This document shows, in pieces, positions 24,475-36,901 of a stretch of 64,000 nt of DNA. The DNA is from Bisporella sp. PMI_857 (taxonomy: Eukaryota > Ascomycota > Leotiomycetes > Helotiales > Helotiaceae), in assembly GCA_021307315.1 (NCBI GenBank), contig JAJSPD010000024.1:558001-622000 (forward strand). The letters are read 5' to 3'. The position numbers were made by a program, and so were the translations under genes. The first letter of the stretch is position 1. Each line of letters starts with the position of its first letter. The notes beneath the pieces were generated by a model. The model made no database searches. It was not told the origin of the DNA and saw only the letters and a list, made by a program, of their open reading frames with translations.

Positions 24475-25654
24475 CTTTTGGAAGATTGTCCCCACGTATT
24501 ACTTCAGCCCCCTTTTTCTTAATATCTCGATGTTTGACTTGTTTCGGCAAGTTTTGCGTTATACAGTATGATCGTATGGGTAGTTAGATCGTATCAGCTT
24601 TGGAAATGAGATGATACAATTTATTATCGTATTCCTTTAACGATCAAGGCTGCCTTCCTGTTGGGCAGTGTCGATAAGCAAAAACCCTAATGCAGTGCTT
24701 CCTCGACTAGGACAAGAAATGAGGATAGCATGGGATCATACATTTTGCGTTCTTTATTGTCATTATACGGAGGCACTTCCTTAGTGTGACGAATTGCAAC
24801 AGTCGAGATATCGCAAAGAACGCAGAATAGGGTTGCCCATCGGGTGTTGGCCTTGACTATTCCCCACCATTCTCGTATAGTAGATACCCACGTATCAGGC
24901 ATAATGAGCCTTAGCGACAATGGTAAAATTTCTTGGTTATCACTTTAAACTTACATTATTCTGATACTCCTTTACAGAACAATAAATTAATGAGAAAAAT
25001 AAAATTAAACACAGATTAACGAATATGATACTTAGTCAGTATATGTTTTGTTTATGTATCAAATGCCCTTATATAATTGCTAAAATACATTTACAACCTT
25101 GAAGTGGTAGAAGCAGTAATAAAGCTATAAAGCGATTTTGAATAATGATGCAAATTTAAAGAAAGCTGACCAAAAGAGGTTCCTGACCCTTGTTCCCTCT
25201 ACACTTATTATGCCTGATATGTTATGTGCCTGATACATTCTAAATCGTTATGAGCTTGGCGTCTATCATACGGGCACAGCCTCAATTAAGCCTGGCGCCT
25301 AAGATGGCAAACTAAAGTTGATTATGACATTAAGGGGACGACGGCGCCTCACTTCGCCAGTGCATCGTCAAGGCTGCTGGAATCATCACTTGCAGCGCTC
25401 TTATACACTTTGGTTTTGTTTAGAGGCTGTGTAGACTGTCTTAGCGCGTGTTCCTGTGTTTGTGGTATTGCTAATGTTAAGTACTTTAACAGTCCTTTGC
25501 ACTTCATTTCATGCTGCCATATATCCTGCGGCCAGTGCAGCTTTCTTTTTGTTTATAAGGAATTAAATATCAGAACGCACCCTCTCACACCCGGGTTAAG
25601 TGATCTTTTGGTCTCGTACCCTTGAGCGAGCGTCTGCTCTTCTCAAATAATATC

Positions 25655-28600
25655 ATGGCAGTCTCAGCAAACCGCCCACGATGGCAACGCATCTACCGTC
25701 AAACGGTTTCGTTGACCTACAAGAACCTCCTCGTTTTTTACAAGACACCAATATCAACAATATTCCGCGCCCTTATCATCCCTATCGTGTTCACAATTGT
25801 TATGTGCGAGCTCAAGCATATTTCAGCGACCTCTGTCTATTCAGAACCAAATGCTGGTGTTGCAAGTTTGGCCACGCCAATACAGGACCTTAATGTTGCT
25901 ATGAAGACAAGCGGAGCGAACAGACTCGTTTTTGTCCGAGACAGTATGTGCCGCTTTGCTAGATAATCACGTCAGAGTCGCTAACAAATCTAAGATACCC
26001 TGAGCGCTCTTGCCGATCCTATTATTAAGAGAGTCCTACAGCAGCCCGGCATGCAAGGCGCAAACATGGTCACCTCCAACAACCAGACCGATCTGTTGAA
26101 TCTCTGCAAACAGTCATTGAATGGCGAGAGTAAGTGCTTTGCCGCTGTCATATTCAATGCTCTCAATGAGACGAATGTCGATTACAGCATCGTACTGGAT
26201 TCTCATATGAACAGTTATGATAGTGGTAATTTCAGAAAGCCTGGTCTTGCCGCAAAACGCATTCTACCTATCCAATGGGCAATAAATGCTGCGATTGGTA
26301 GCCTGGAAGCTTCATCAAAGCCATCTGAGCAAGCATGGAGCGGCTACTTCTATACATTTTCAGAAAATCCCGAAGAGCCTATGGCAAAAGTGACTGGGCC
26401 AGTGTGGTTGACATACATTGCACTGTTTGTCGCTCCTGTATTCATTATTATTCTTATTGGCATCACCTATCACCTCAGTGTGCTTGTAGCGACTGAACGA
26501 CAGTCTCAGATCTCTGAGTTGATGCAGGCACAGATGGTCACCGATGCTCCCCGAATATTGTCGACAATTCTATCGTTCATGATCCTCTATTTCCCAGGCT
26601 TGTTAATATGCTCTATTCTGCTCACACAACTATTATTCGTCAAGACTTCGGACATTCTTCTCCTTTTTCTTACGCTTTTGGCCGGTCTGTCGACAATTGT
26701 ATCAAGTCACTTTCTTGCTTCATTCTTCAGGAAAGGGCAGGTCGCTGGCTTGTACACATCGACCCTTACTTTTGCTCTGGCCTTGATTACACTCACCACA
26801 CAAATAAGCAAATCGCCTGAGGCTCAGAACTATGCGCTGTCTTTCATATTTCCTCCGTATTGCTTCGCAACATTAATTGCAGATGTAGCCAAGAGCGAAT
26901 ATATCTTACTCGCATTCTCGTTCACAAAGAAGCTGTCTGTTCCTATCGCCGCAGAGGGAATCATCAGCAAAGGGGAGGCACCAGTATTTGCTGGTTACAT
27001 ATATTTCGTATTTTTTGTTGTGCAGATCATCGTCTATGGTACAGCCACATACGGAATTGAGCGTGGGCTTTGGGGCGTCAAAAGAGAGTTCAGGCCTATT
27101 GAATCCACAAGCGATATTGCTTTGCGGTTCACCAAGCTGTCCAAGACCTATCACAGCAAACGCGCTTGGTACTGGCCATTTAAGACCAAGACTCGTAATC
27201 TTGCTGTTGATGGATTAGACCTGGAGGTGAAGAAGGGCTCGGTGACATTTCTTCTAGGGCCTAATGGGGGAGGCAAAACTACAACTCTCAAATGTGCCGC
27301 AGGAATGCACACTATGGATTTAGGATCAAGATTGGAGATAAATGAGGCAGGCATAGTATTTGGCATCTGTCCACAGCAGAACGTATGATTTTATCACTCT
27401 TGACCTTAAACTTCTGCTGACTACAACAGGTCTTCTGGGACAATCTCACCGTTAAAGAACATGTCGAGATCTGGAGGGAGCTGAAGACAGCTGCATTCCC
27501 GGATCTGATGGCAGACGACGACGATGTTATTGCTGAATGTGATCTCTTGGAGAAAACCAATTCTGTAGCCAAGAACCTTTCTGGTGGACAGATGCGAAAA
27601 CTTCAGCTTGCAATATCGTTCGTCGGCGGATCCAAAGTTTGCTGTATCGACGAGGCTTCCAGTGGCCTCGACCCATTATCCCGTAGGAACATCTGGAACA
27701 TCATCCAGAAAGGGCACACCCGGCGAACTATTCTTATAACTACCCACTTCCTTGACGAAGCAGATGTCCTCGCTGACCATATTGCAATTCTTTACAAAGG
27801 AAAGCTTGTCTGTGAAGGCCCAGGCACATCTTTGAAAGCGCGTTTTGGAGGCGACTACCTTATCCATGGCCCATCTGTAGCTGGCATGGAGCCAGCTACT
27901 TGGCAAACCACCAACTCTGCTGAGGCAACCAGAAAGATACTGGAACTTGAGGCTTTGTCTGATAAGGATACCTACGATGTCACTTTCCCAACACTGGAGC
28001 AAGTCTTTCTGAGAGTTACATCAGACTCGAATACAGCGGTCAACAAGAATAATGGTGACGGAATAGTGGGTGAACAGGAAACTGCTACTGAAACTGATGA
28101 GAAGGCATGTTCTGAGGAGACCAGTCGCCCAATTGACATGGATCTCGATGTTGGACATACTATCGGAACATTCAGACAAGTTAAAACGCTTTTTACGAAG
28201 AGATACACTCTTCTTCTCCAGAGATCAGGCTGGATTACCTATGCTATCAACTTGATTATACCGATCCTTATTGCTGCGGTGCTCGTTAATTATATCCGGA
28301 GGAACAGCGATCTTGAAACTTGCGAACAATATGCTCATCGATTAGGGACAGGCTACCGGGTGGGTGAGGATTATAACTCTGGATTCTACGTATCTTCTAG
28401 TAGCAGTTCCATAACTGATGTTATAATTCTCGCCCCTGCATCTGAATTCTCAGGACCAGTTCAGGACGACATTTTCACCAACACGTTTCAGTCTCAAATG
28501 CGGACTTATGGTGAATATGGGAATAGTATCCTTCCTTCGAAGAACGAAACTTTACTCTATCGAGGTTTTGCAAATGATAAAGCCGGGATCATGGCCACTA

Positions 28601-30603
28601 TTACTAACGGTTCAGCGTATTTTAATGGAATCGCGGTCTTTGCGCCAACCGCTTCATCCGCTGTGCTATTGTATAGAACTGCGACCTACGATATCGATAA
28701 AGCCATGGCAGGAATGTCTTATATCACCAACCGCCTAGCAAATTCCACTACAGCATCGGGGATGGCTAAGGCAGTGTCTGTAGATCTTCGCTGGTTCCCT
28801 TATTTGGAATCGGATGTCAGCTTCTACTCTATGCCAATATCTCTCCTGCTTGTCTTGGCGTTTATTGCCGCCGCTTCGATTGCTGTCATGTATCCCGCAT
28901 TTGAGAAGATCAACCGTGTCCGAGCGCTTCACTATTGCAACGGTGTGTCTCCCTTCGGCCTATGGCTAGGATACCTGTTGTTCGACATACAGTTCATAGT
29001 GATTCAATCTGTAATCGTTTGGGCTGTTCTATTTGCAGGATCTATGACCAGACTTTACTTCGAACCAACTTACATCCTCGGAGCTTTTATTCTTTTCGGC
29101 ATTGCGACATACCTAGGCACCTACTTGCTGTCTTTGTATATCAAAAAGGCTGCATTTGCTATCGCGGCTGGCATTCATATCCTGCTATTCATATGCTATT
29201 TCGCTGCGTACATTGGCATTCAATCTGGGAATACTGCCATGAAACAACACGGACTGTATTCCATAATACAGTATACACTTGGATTGACATCTCCTGGCGC
29301 CAATCTCTGCAGAGCTCTCTTCGTTTCGATGAATGTTTTCGATGTGCTATGCGGCAAGTATGGCGATGCAGACCTACCAGCATTTGCTTATGTTCGTTAC
29401 GGCAGCGTCTACGCTAACCTTCTCATCCAAATAGCGTTTCTGAGTTTGGCGCTTACAATTCATGAATATGGAAGCGCCGAATCCTTCCGCCGTCTCTTCA
29501 GGTTCCGCAAACATCGACCTCTTCCTGATTCTACAATCGATAACAGTGACATCCCGCTCACCTCAGTTGTAGAGACTAAAACAAGAACATCGATGTCATT
29601 AGAAAAAGGCTCCAAGATCCTCAATGTTTCACATGTAACCAAATATTTCGGCCGAAATTTTGCTACGGAGGACATTTCATTTGACGTCTCGTCCAATGAG
29701 ACCTTGGCACTGCTTGGTGGTAATGGAGCTGGAAAGACTACAATGATCAATCTCATTCGCAGCGAACTGAAGCCAGATTTTGGAGATATACATCTAGATG
29801 GTATTTCCGTGCTGCAACATCCACAAAAGACGAGATCACAAATGGGAGTATGTCCTCAAGACGACGCTGTGGACAACTTGACGGTTCGTCAAACACTCAA
29901 GTTCTACGCTTCGGTAAAGGGATTGAAAAATGTGGAAGGAAATGTCGCTAAAGTAATGGCCGCACTAAACATCACCATGTTTGAGCATGTCATGGTCAAA
30001 GCGCTGTCAGGCGGAACGAAACGAAAGCTGTCTGTAGCTATCGCATTGATCGGCAATCCCCGCATTCTCCTTCTGGACGAACCATCGACGGGTCAGGATG
30101 CTGGTGCTAAACGAATTCTTTGGAAGGCGCTACAGGAGATTAGTACCAACCGCGCAATTCTTCTCACAACTCACAGCATGGAAGAAGCAGAAGCACTCGC
30201 CACGAATGTTGCAATCATGGGCACTAAAATGCTGGCGAAAGGCACCCTTGGCACACTTCAGGAGAAGTATGGTGGCCTGTATGCTGTGCGCGCTGTTCGT
30301 GTAACCGGAACATCTGCAACCGGGGTGGAAGAGGTTATCAGAGAAAGGTTTGCACACAAGGTCTCGAATTATGAGGATAGTTACGGGCAGATCAGCTTCA
30401 ACCTTCCACATGATAAGCGGTCCTTGGGAAGTATATTAAGGATAATGGAAGCACTAAAGGGACATATCATTACAACAGGAGATGTCGACATGGAGGTATT
30501 AGCTTCTCAGCCATTTCTGCAAGATTATACCATCAATGGGCCAACACTGGAGGAAGTTTTCATGAATGTGGCAAGAGAAAGCGGAATCGCTGGTGGCGTG
30601 TAG
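25655..30603 (+). CDS. full-size ABCA-type ABC transporter
   Basis: Three exons, 25655-25943, 25995-27382 and 27430-30603, give 1616 residues with consistent phases. The layout is (TMD-NBD)x2. A first helix (ALIIPIVFTIVMCEL) is followed by a large extracytosolic loop and a five- to six-helix bundle. NBD1 has Walker A GPNGGGKTT, Q-loop GICPQQ, signature LSGGQ, Walker B CCIDEASSGLD and H-loop TTHFLDEAD. The second membrane domain again has a long loop after its first helix (IPILIAAVLVNYI). NBD2 starts near residue 1290 with Walker A GGNGAGKTT, Q-loop GVCPQDD, signature LSGGTKRKL, Walker B ILLLDEPSTGQD and H-loop TTHSMEEAE. The long loops and NBD style are those of subfamily A, whose animal members move lipids; substrates of fungal members are mostly unknown. 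It stands alone between two gene-poor AT-rich stretches. Confidence 0.9.
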
Positions 30604-33600
30604 TGGTGGGGGTTATCTGGGATGATCTCTTATGTACACGTCCTTAATATAGAATAGATGTCCCTTGGCCTCAAAATAATAGAATCCGCAAAACTAGGAA
30701 TAAGCATTCCTTGATGAAGTGCCTCTCTGTGGCTAGACATTTTTTAGTCAAGTCCTGTTAAGCGGTCCTTCCCCTTTTCTTGCCAAGACGCCAACCTAGA
30801 TTGGGAGGGAGTCAATAACCGCTCAAACCATCATGGATGCGCTCCATGAATCTTGTTTACAAGGAAGAAGCGATTTTTGAGTGTTTCTTAATTTACCCTC
30901 AGGTTTGAAGGATTGAAATTTGCAGCAACAATTGAATCTTAGTGTCTTAGAACTGTTTGCATATATTTGGATACGACAACCGTGGCAGACATCACAAAAA
31001 TGAGATACGTAACCCAAGTCATATTCTGGCTTGAAACATCTCATGGCTTCAGCTCTAATGATCCTCAAAGCATGACCGTAAAGCAGTCTCGAATTGGACT
31101 AATTGGACTAATTGGACTAATATATTCATGTCATTGTCAAATCGAATGCTTACAGGCTTAAGATATACGAAAAGACATGCATATTCGGAAACACTTTCTG
31201 TTGGAGACGTCTACATATAGGTGAATGATTAATGTCGGCTACGTACATGAACCTAATAAATAGAGTGGTTGGAATTCCGATTCAACGGAACTCTCGGAAA
31301 ATCATTGTGCAAATATTTGCACAATCGCACACTATTTATGCAATTATTTAACATGTGCTTATTTGAGATTTCAATATATCGAATAATGACTCAAGTTTTA
31401 ACTTTAAACGTATCTAGTATAGAATCTGACTGACGACATTCGTCCGAAGGAGTCTCATCACAATTCATTCTATCCGCAAGGATAGCCAACTTTGAGGACA
31501 TTTTAGTCGGATTCCCTACATGGCGAGAACTGCAATGCTAAGGATGAGTGGATCATGCTAGTGAATTACACAAGCCTTTCATACTCACTCTCGCAACTTT
31601 GTTTACTTTATGTATCATGGCAAAACCAAGCCTCGCAGCTCGTCGCAGAGCATGACATTAACAAACTTGACAGAGCACCATTAGTTCTCAGAGAATGAGC
31701 GCGCGCGCCAGATACCGGTATGACAAAATAATTCATTGCAGTCTTTATACATGCTGATGTTGAAAAGTAATGATAGGTCCGGTGCGCGTCATCGGTTATC
31801 ACCCCCTGCTTGTCGAACCCCGGAGCATCATTTGCTCAAGCTAAGACAAATGGCGAGAAGTTGTTTTCTCGAAGTAAGTTTGTCTGTTTACCGGGGGTAG
31901 GTATTGGGCAATAGTGTGTGCTAAACATGGATAGGCAGCTCTTGTGACCTTTCTCCTCCGGTAACTGGCAGATTCCCCAACATGAGGATGGGAGGCCAAT
32001 ATACTGTGAGTCGCAGAGTAGTAGGCGGAATCGCGTCTCCAGGTAGAGGTAAAGTGTGGTGGGAGAAGATATGAATAAAGAGGCAACACGAGAAAGAATA
32101 TACTTTATCCTTTAGTGAATGTCGTGGAGTTTAGGTGAGTCACCTTCATGAACCCTAAGGCCATTAACATTACTTGAACATCGCAAACCTCGCTCCAAAA
32201 GCAAAAAAACAAATCTCCAATAAGCTCTGCTATACTCAGCTACGAGGAAGGCTGACAAACAAAATTCAGCGAAATATTATATCCTGCTGGCAGTACTGTT
32301 GATAAGACTATCGCTGCCAATGATCCAGCTGGACATCTATCCTTTGACCAGCACTACAACCGAGAGTGCCAACATTAATCTCAGGTTTGTCCCTCCATTT
32401 ATCAGTGCGCCACCGTCGGCCCTACGACTCGTCGTGATCTGCCGTGAAAGTTACTTTTCGAAGCACTGAACAAGTTTGGGTGGAAGCTAAAGCAGCCTTC
32501 TACCACGCTCGCCGTGTTCAAACTCTTCTGCAGGGGTTCTCGACGTGGTCCAACAACACCCAGCACAAAACTAGGGAGCTTTAGCTCATAAATTGTTAAA
32601 TACATATGGGACATATGCTGCCTGGGCTCGATAGAATATCAAGATGGAAAATCATTGTATTCATACTCCGATATCAATCGAGGCATGCTTGTGCTCTACG
32701 AGCCTGGAACAGATCTTAAATTGATGTACAATGAAGCCGCGGGCAAAATTCAACAATCTCATAATAGCATATCAGTTGTTGTCTCTTGGGTATCTGTGAT
32801 AATCTTTTGGGATCCTTGGCCATGGCTAGTTTGAGTGTTTTCCAACCTCCATTCCTAAACAGCGAAATTTGTTGTTTATTCATGGCATGAATGGCCGAGG
32901 GAGCCTTATTGCAGATAGAAAAGTAACGCCTATTCTTCTATCAGCGGCTTAATTTATGACAACAGTGACAGCTACGACAAAACACAACTTCATTCCTGGC
33001 ATGAATCTCCCCACCTGGTGGGAGCTATGCTCAGATCACAATCATGGTATCAAATATTAGTTTTTGGCTAACCAATCACCTGCCTTGCACCCTCAAAATG
33101 ATAAAATAATTCCTATAAATTTACTCATAGCTTTTAGATGCGTCCTTTACGCCTAGGTGGTGAGAAGTGAGTGAATTCGTCGATATAATTGAAAGTTTCC
33201 AAAGCGTGACACACTAAAACCCAACTCACACTCCAACGCCTTAATTATTTAAGCACAAACACAATGCATTTGGCTCGCTTTCCCATCCAAAAGAGATTTA
33301 GTGGAACACTCTAAAAAATAGATCTTGCGATCTTTGAAGGTATGTATTTCCATGAGCCCTCAAACTCATGCCCCACAACCCAATACTTCAGTTATCTACT
33401 TCCATCCTTGTCAACACATTCTACCTTGAGCCTGAATTTCTCTCCCCTTCCATTACCGTGAGGCTGCTATAGAATTATTAATGCCAATGACAACGTTGTT
33501 GTCATCTCCCTAACAGCCTCTGAGCATTCAGTTAGTGTTTCTAACGGGCGAACTTCAAAGCTGACTGACATATTTACTAGGGCACAAGCCTTACAGGAAT

Positions 33601-33717
33601 CAAGACCCGCCGAATCAAAGCATAAAAGAGCCAATAGAGAGCGGAAATACGGGATTATCGTGGGTGTGCGTCATGTTTCTGGTCAATAAGCTCCGAAATC
33701 TCTGACTGGGTTCAGCC
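30604..33717. other. AT-rich gene-poor stretch downstream of the ABCA-type gene
   Basis: Only short ORFs without domains are present. It contains a 9-bp tandem repeat at 31092-31118. Plausible donor (GTATGT at about 33341) and acceptor (TACTAG at about 33580) signals near the right end could belong to 5' UTR introns of the small ORF at 33718. I see no other supportable feature. Confidence 0.35.
31092..31118. repeat. tandem repeat, 9-bp unit AATTGGACT x 3
   Basis: Three perfect copies of AATTGGACT plus the start of a fourth, in non-coding DNA downstream of the ABCA-type gene. Confidence 0.85.
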
Positions 33718-34050
33718 ATGCGTTCTATGATGCCGAGCTCTGCCACCCGACAACCCAGTCACATCACAAATACGTATATTGAAGACCAAGCTCGCAATAT
33801 CTACTTCAGCTGTTTTCCAGCGCGCACACAAAATGACTGGAAGGAGTTCATAGCACGCAATGCAGACTTGAACGTCATTGATAGCACTGAAGAGTTGGCG
33901 GAGAACATGCTGGCTCTCATACTTGTGGATCTCTTACTTGATGCTTATGTCAAGCACCTGCACCAGGCGTATCAAAAGCAGAAGTCTCCTGCCGTGGTGG
34001 CGGCGAGTGAATTCCTGTTCACTTCCGAGAATAGCAGAAGGAGGGACTAA
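33718..34050 (+). CDS. hypothetical protein, 110 aa (uncertain)
   Basis: An ATG-initiated frame of 110 residues lies directly after a CAG acceptor-like site, preceded by further donor/acceptor-like signals at 33341-33580. Composition is protein-like: a polar N-terminus, then FSCFPARTQNDWKEFIARNA and an amphipathic helical part with ALILVDLLLDAYVKHL. No domain is recognised. It could be a small real gene with 5' UTR introns, the last exon of a longer gene, or chance. No neighbour suggests a role. Confidence 0.35.
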   Translation: MRSMMPSSATRQPSHITNTYIEDQARNIYFSCFPARTQNDWKEFIARNADLNVIDSTEELAENMLALILVDLLLDAYVKHLHQAYQKQKSPAVVAASEFLFTSENSRRRD

Positions 34051-35726
34051 CAAGTCACTCTCTTGACTTTCAGAATTTAAGGGGACCAGCTTTGATCCCA
34101 ACCTTTAGTAGCCCTTGAGGTGCTCTCAAGCGGATTTAATTGCCATGGCAAAGTAGTATATGGACTCAAAAATGTTGGTATATATTAGCGACAGCCTCGA
34201 ATCAAGCATACCCATGAGGGGTAGTTCCAACGTATATGAGCTCAAATATCGGCTATTTAAGACCGCCTGGCCAACAAGGGATTCTTTGTTCAAAGAAAAA
34301 TTTCATAGCAGCTCGCTATATGGTTATATGTAAGTCAGTGCCTCGCCTCAAGCACATTATACTGTTCTTCCTCATGTCTGCGTGATATCACTTAAAGCGA
34401 ATCAGCTAGAATACTACATGAAAGGTGAGATGCTACAGCAGCTTAAAGGTCATTTCCCTGACATTGCCATTTATGGTTTTGCCGTCATTTGAGCAGTAAT
34501 GTCAAATTTAACGCTCCATTCCATCTACAGGGATAATACGTAGAGAAAAAAAACAACCATTTATAATAGACAAGAATGATAACATCATGTCTATCGAATG
34601 ACTTTCTGCCGTGCTTGAAAAGAATAGGATTCTTTAATAATTGATAGATCAACAAGCCTACCAAAACATGGTGCTTTTCGTACTATGGTGAAGCCGCGAC
34701 CAGTAAGTGCTTCACAGATCTTTCAGCGAAGGGCAAGACTAATGAATGGTAGATAGTGGCGCCTCTACAGTTGGTGATTGGGGGAGTATTGACAATATTC
34801 CTGCAGCTGATACTGCTGATCCCCTCCAATGCTTCTGCAGCTCAGCGCGTCACTGTCGGCGCTTGTACTCTTCGTTACGAAGAGCCTCCTGACACCCCAT
34901 TTCCTTCTCGGTAAACGTTCTCGGACGGAAACGGTTTGCGGATCGTGAGGCATCCCTCCACGGCGCCCCGAGTCACCGGGGAACCGGGGATAACTATAGC
35001 CCATCCGGAACATGTCGACCTAGATCTTTGATGCGCTCATCCGAGGTCCGCAGTATGCTATCCGCGGATTTGGTTGCAATGTGATGGGGAAATCGAAATA
35101 CTGTGTCCTTCTACCATTAGAGATATGCGGAGAATGTTTCGGCGCCTAGTTTCCAACCTGACTTGTGAATTTAGGGATGGAGGGCACGGATATGGATTTT
35201 TTGGGGGTGGTCTTCTTTGCTGGTATTGCTTCGTGGAGGTCATTTAAAGTGGCAGCCATAGTTCAATTCGGAAAGGTTACTTAGTATTGGGGGTCCAAAG
35301 TATTTCTCTGGGTGTGATAGCTGCTCTTCAGATAGATAGACACCGGCGTCGATGATCGTCCTTACCAAAGTTAACAAGAAATTCGCTGCAAATCGCGCTT
35401 CCTCTCGAAGCCTGTGGACAGGTGCCAATTCTGCGTGGCTACAAACCCTTCTATCGCAGGATTTCAGGGTAGGGGGTGTTCTTGCTTCCCCTAAATATCT
35501 CTTTGGATTTGGATTGTGGTGCTCGGGTTTATGAATATTTTCCTTTTGCTTCTGATCTTAGCATCTCTTTCCCTTATTATGGACTTGTTGTTATTTGGTT
35601 GCTGCTGGTGTATGACGGTAAAGAAAGTGGTGAGAACTCCTTTCAGCCTAGCTAGTTACTTGTGTCACTAACCGGACCTTGAGCTGAGCTGCAATAGCAA
35701 GGCCTTTGCAAACACGACTTCTGCCA
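34051..35726. other. gene-poor stretch with degraded coding-like fragments
   Basis: Two minus-strand stretches (about 34765-35030 and 35240-35480) look coding in composition but shift frame or hit stops. One reads TFTEKEMGCQEALRNEEYKR and then meets TGA after two more codons; the other reads REEARFAANFLLTLVRTI. Neither has a start codon with good context or a recognised domain. They may be relics of a dead gene. Confidence 0.3.
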
Positions 35727-36408
35727 TCAAGCATTATTGCTCTCATCTCTTTCCCACATCTCAAAGATATACTTTGTGCCGTTCTCTTCTTGAATGCCCT
35801 CAGGAACATCTTCTCCTACCCAAGCACTCAATTCTGCGTGGTTTCGCCGGGTCCAGCCGCCACTTGCCTTACCATCCTGCCCAAGCACAATAGGGAAGAA
35901 TATATCGCACTCAAAATCGTCCAGCACTCTCGTTAATAAGATCCTCTTCGCCTCTTTCTGCTCTAATGCCGCTTGGTAGAGCTGTCCACCGCCAATGATA
36001 AAGTTCTTTCGTGTCAGAATCGTTCCTGCAACGGCTTTTATCGCTGAGCCAATATCCACTGCCATCGAAGGGGCATCGCACGAGTCGGGCTTGCTGGTAA
36101 CCACCAAGTTGAATCGATCCTTCAAGGGACGAAATCGGGTTGGGATGCTCTCCCATGTTTTGCGGCCCATGATTACAGAGTTTACTACGCCCTAGCATGG
36201 ATTAGCCGTCATTACACATCCTTATTGGAAAGAAGATCACATCGGGGGCACGTTTGGTAACGCGTGCAAAGTAGGCCATCTCCTTCTTCAAACCTGTCCA
36301 TGGTAAACTGCCCAAACGTCCGATACCCATTTTATTCGTCGCAGCAACGATCAGGGTTAACTCGCGGGCTGCCATTCTTGAACCAAAAGACTCATCTGTA
36401 CTAGACAT
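35727..36408 (-). CDS. dihydrofolate reductase
   Basis: Two exons, 36241-36408 and 35727-36191, give 210 residues. Exon 1 carries the substrate/NADPH-site opening ELTLIVAATNKMGIG and GSLPWTGLKKEMAYFARVT. Exon 2 carries VIMGRKTWESIPTRFRPL, NLVVTS, FIIGGGQLYQAAL and the closing YIFEMWER, all standard DHFR elements. The enzyme reduces dihydrofolate with NADPH and sustains thymidylate and purine synthesis. The intron (49 nt) uses an unusual GTGATC donor; splicing there restores the conserved block spacing, which is why it was accepted. An alternative start at the second Met (MAARELTL) would shorten the protein by 11 residues. Confidence 0.9.
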
Positions 36409-36901
36409 TTGGATACTGTACTTTAAGATGGAAGGCACAAACAGATCTCTTGGACAAGTTGAAGATGTTCTAAGGTACAGATTCAAGCAAGAGAAACGCG
36501 AAATCACGACTTGGACGCGACTGCCAAGACACGATCACGTGTGTACTCAGACTTTTCTTTATCCAGCTTCTCTTGCTGTTGGCAAAACTTCCCCTTATCT
36601 CTCTATACTAAGCAGCAACAATATTTCGAACACGAGAGGGTAGAACAGAGAGTTCTAATTTTATCCTGATTGTTCACCTTCCGCTATTTACTCACTAATG
36701 CATTTAGGATTAATTTTCAGCTAAATCATTTTGCATTGACAAACGCTATGCAATGCTATGCCATATATATACAAAAACTTTCCAACCTTGGTATCTAACC
36801 TCAACTTCTCGAGTTCTTAAGTCACGAAGTCACCATCTATCAGAAATAATGAAGTTTTTGCCGTCACTCAGGGGTATATAAATTCGCTGATGCCTCGCAG
36901 G
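36409..36901. other. intergenic stretch between DHFR and the succinate/fumarate carrier
   Basis: This should hold the DHFR promoter and the 3' UTR of the carrier gene. It includes a pyrimidine-rich TCTT region near 36.55-36.6 kb. No other feature seen. Confidence 0.35.

Larger units (their letters stand above)
19825..25654. other. AT-rich gene desert (5.8 kb)
   Basis: No ORF here is longer than about 100 residues and none has a recognisable domain. AT content is visibly higher than in the flanking gene blocks, most clearly from about 22.0 to 25.2 kb, with many TAA/TTA stretches. This fits decayed, possibly RIP-mutated, repeat DNA, but no transposon coding region, LTR or terminal inverted repeat could be shown. 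It contains an 8-bp tandem repeat at 23551-23574 and an 11-bp hairpin at 24447-24474, listed separately. Confidence 0.45.

Noticed and set aside
25655..30603. Reading the ABCA-type gene and MDL1 as a paired efflux cluster
   Set aside because: They belong to different subfamilies, act in different membranes and are separated by 5.8 kb of gene-free DNA.
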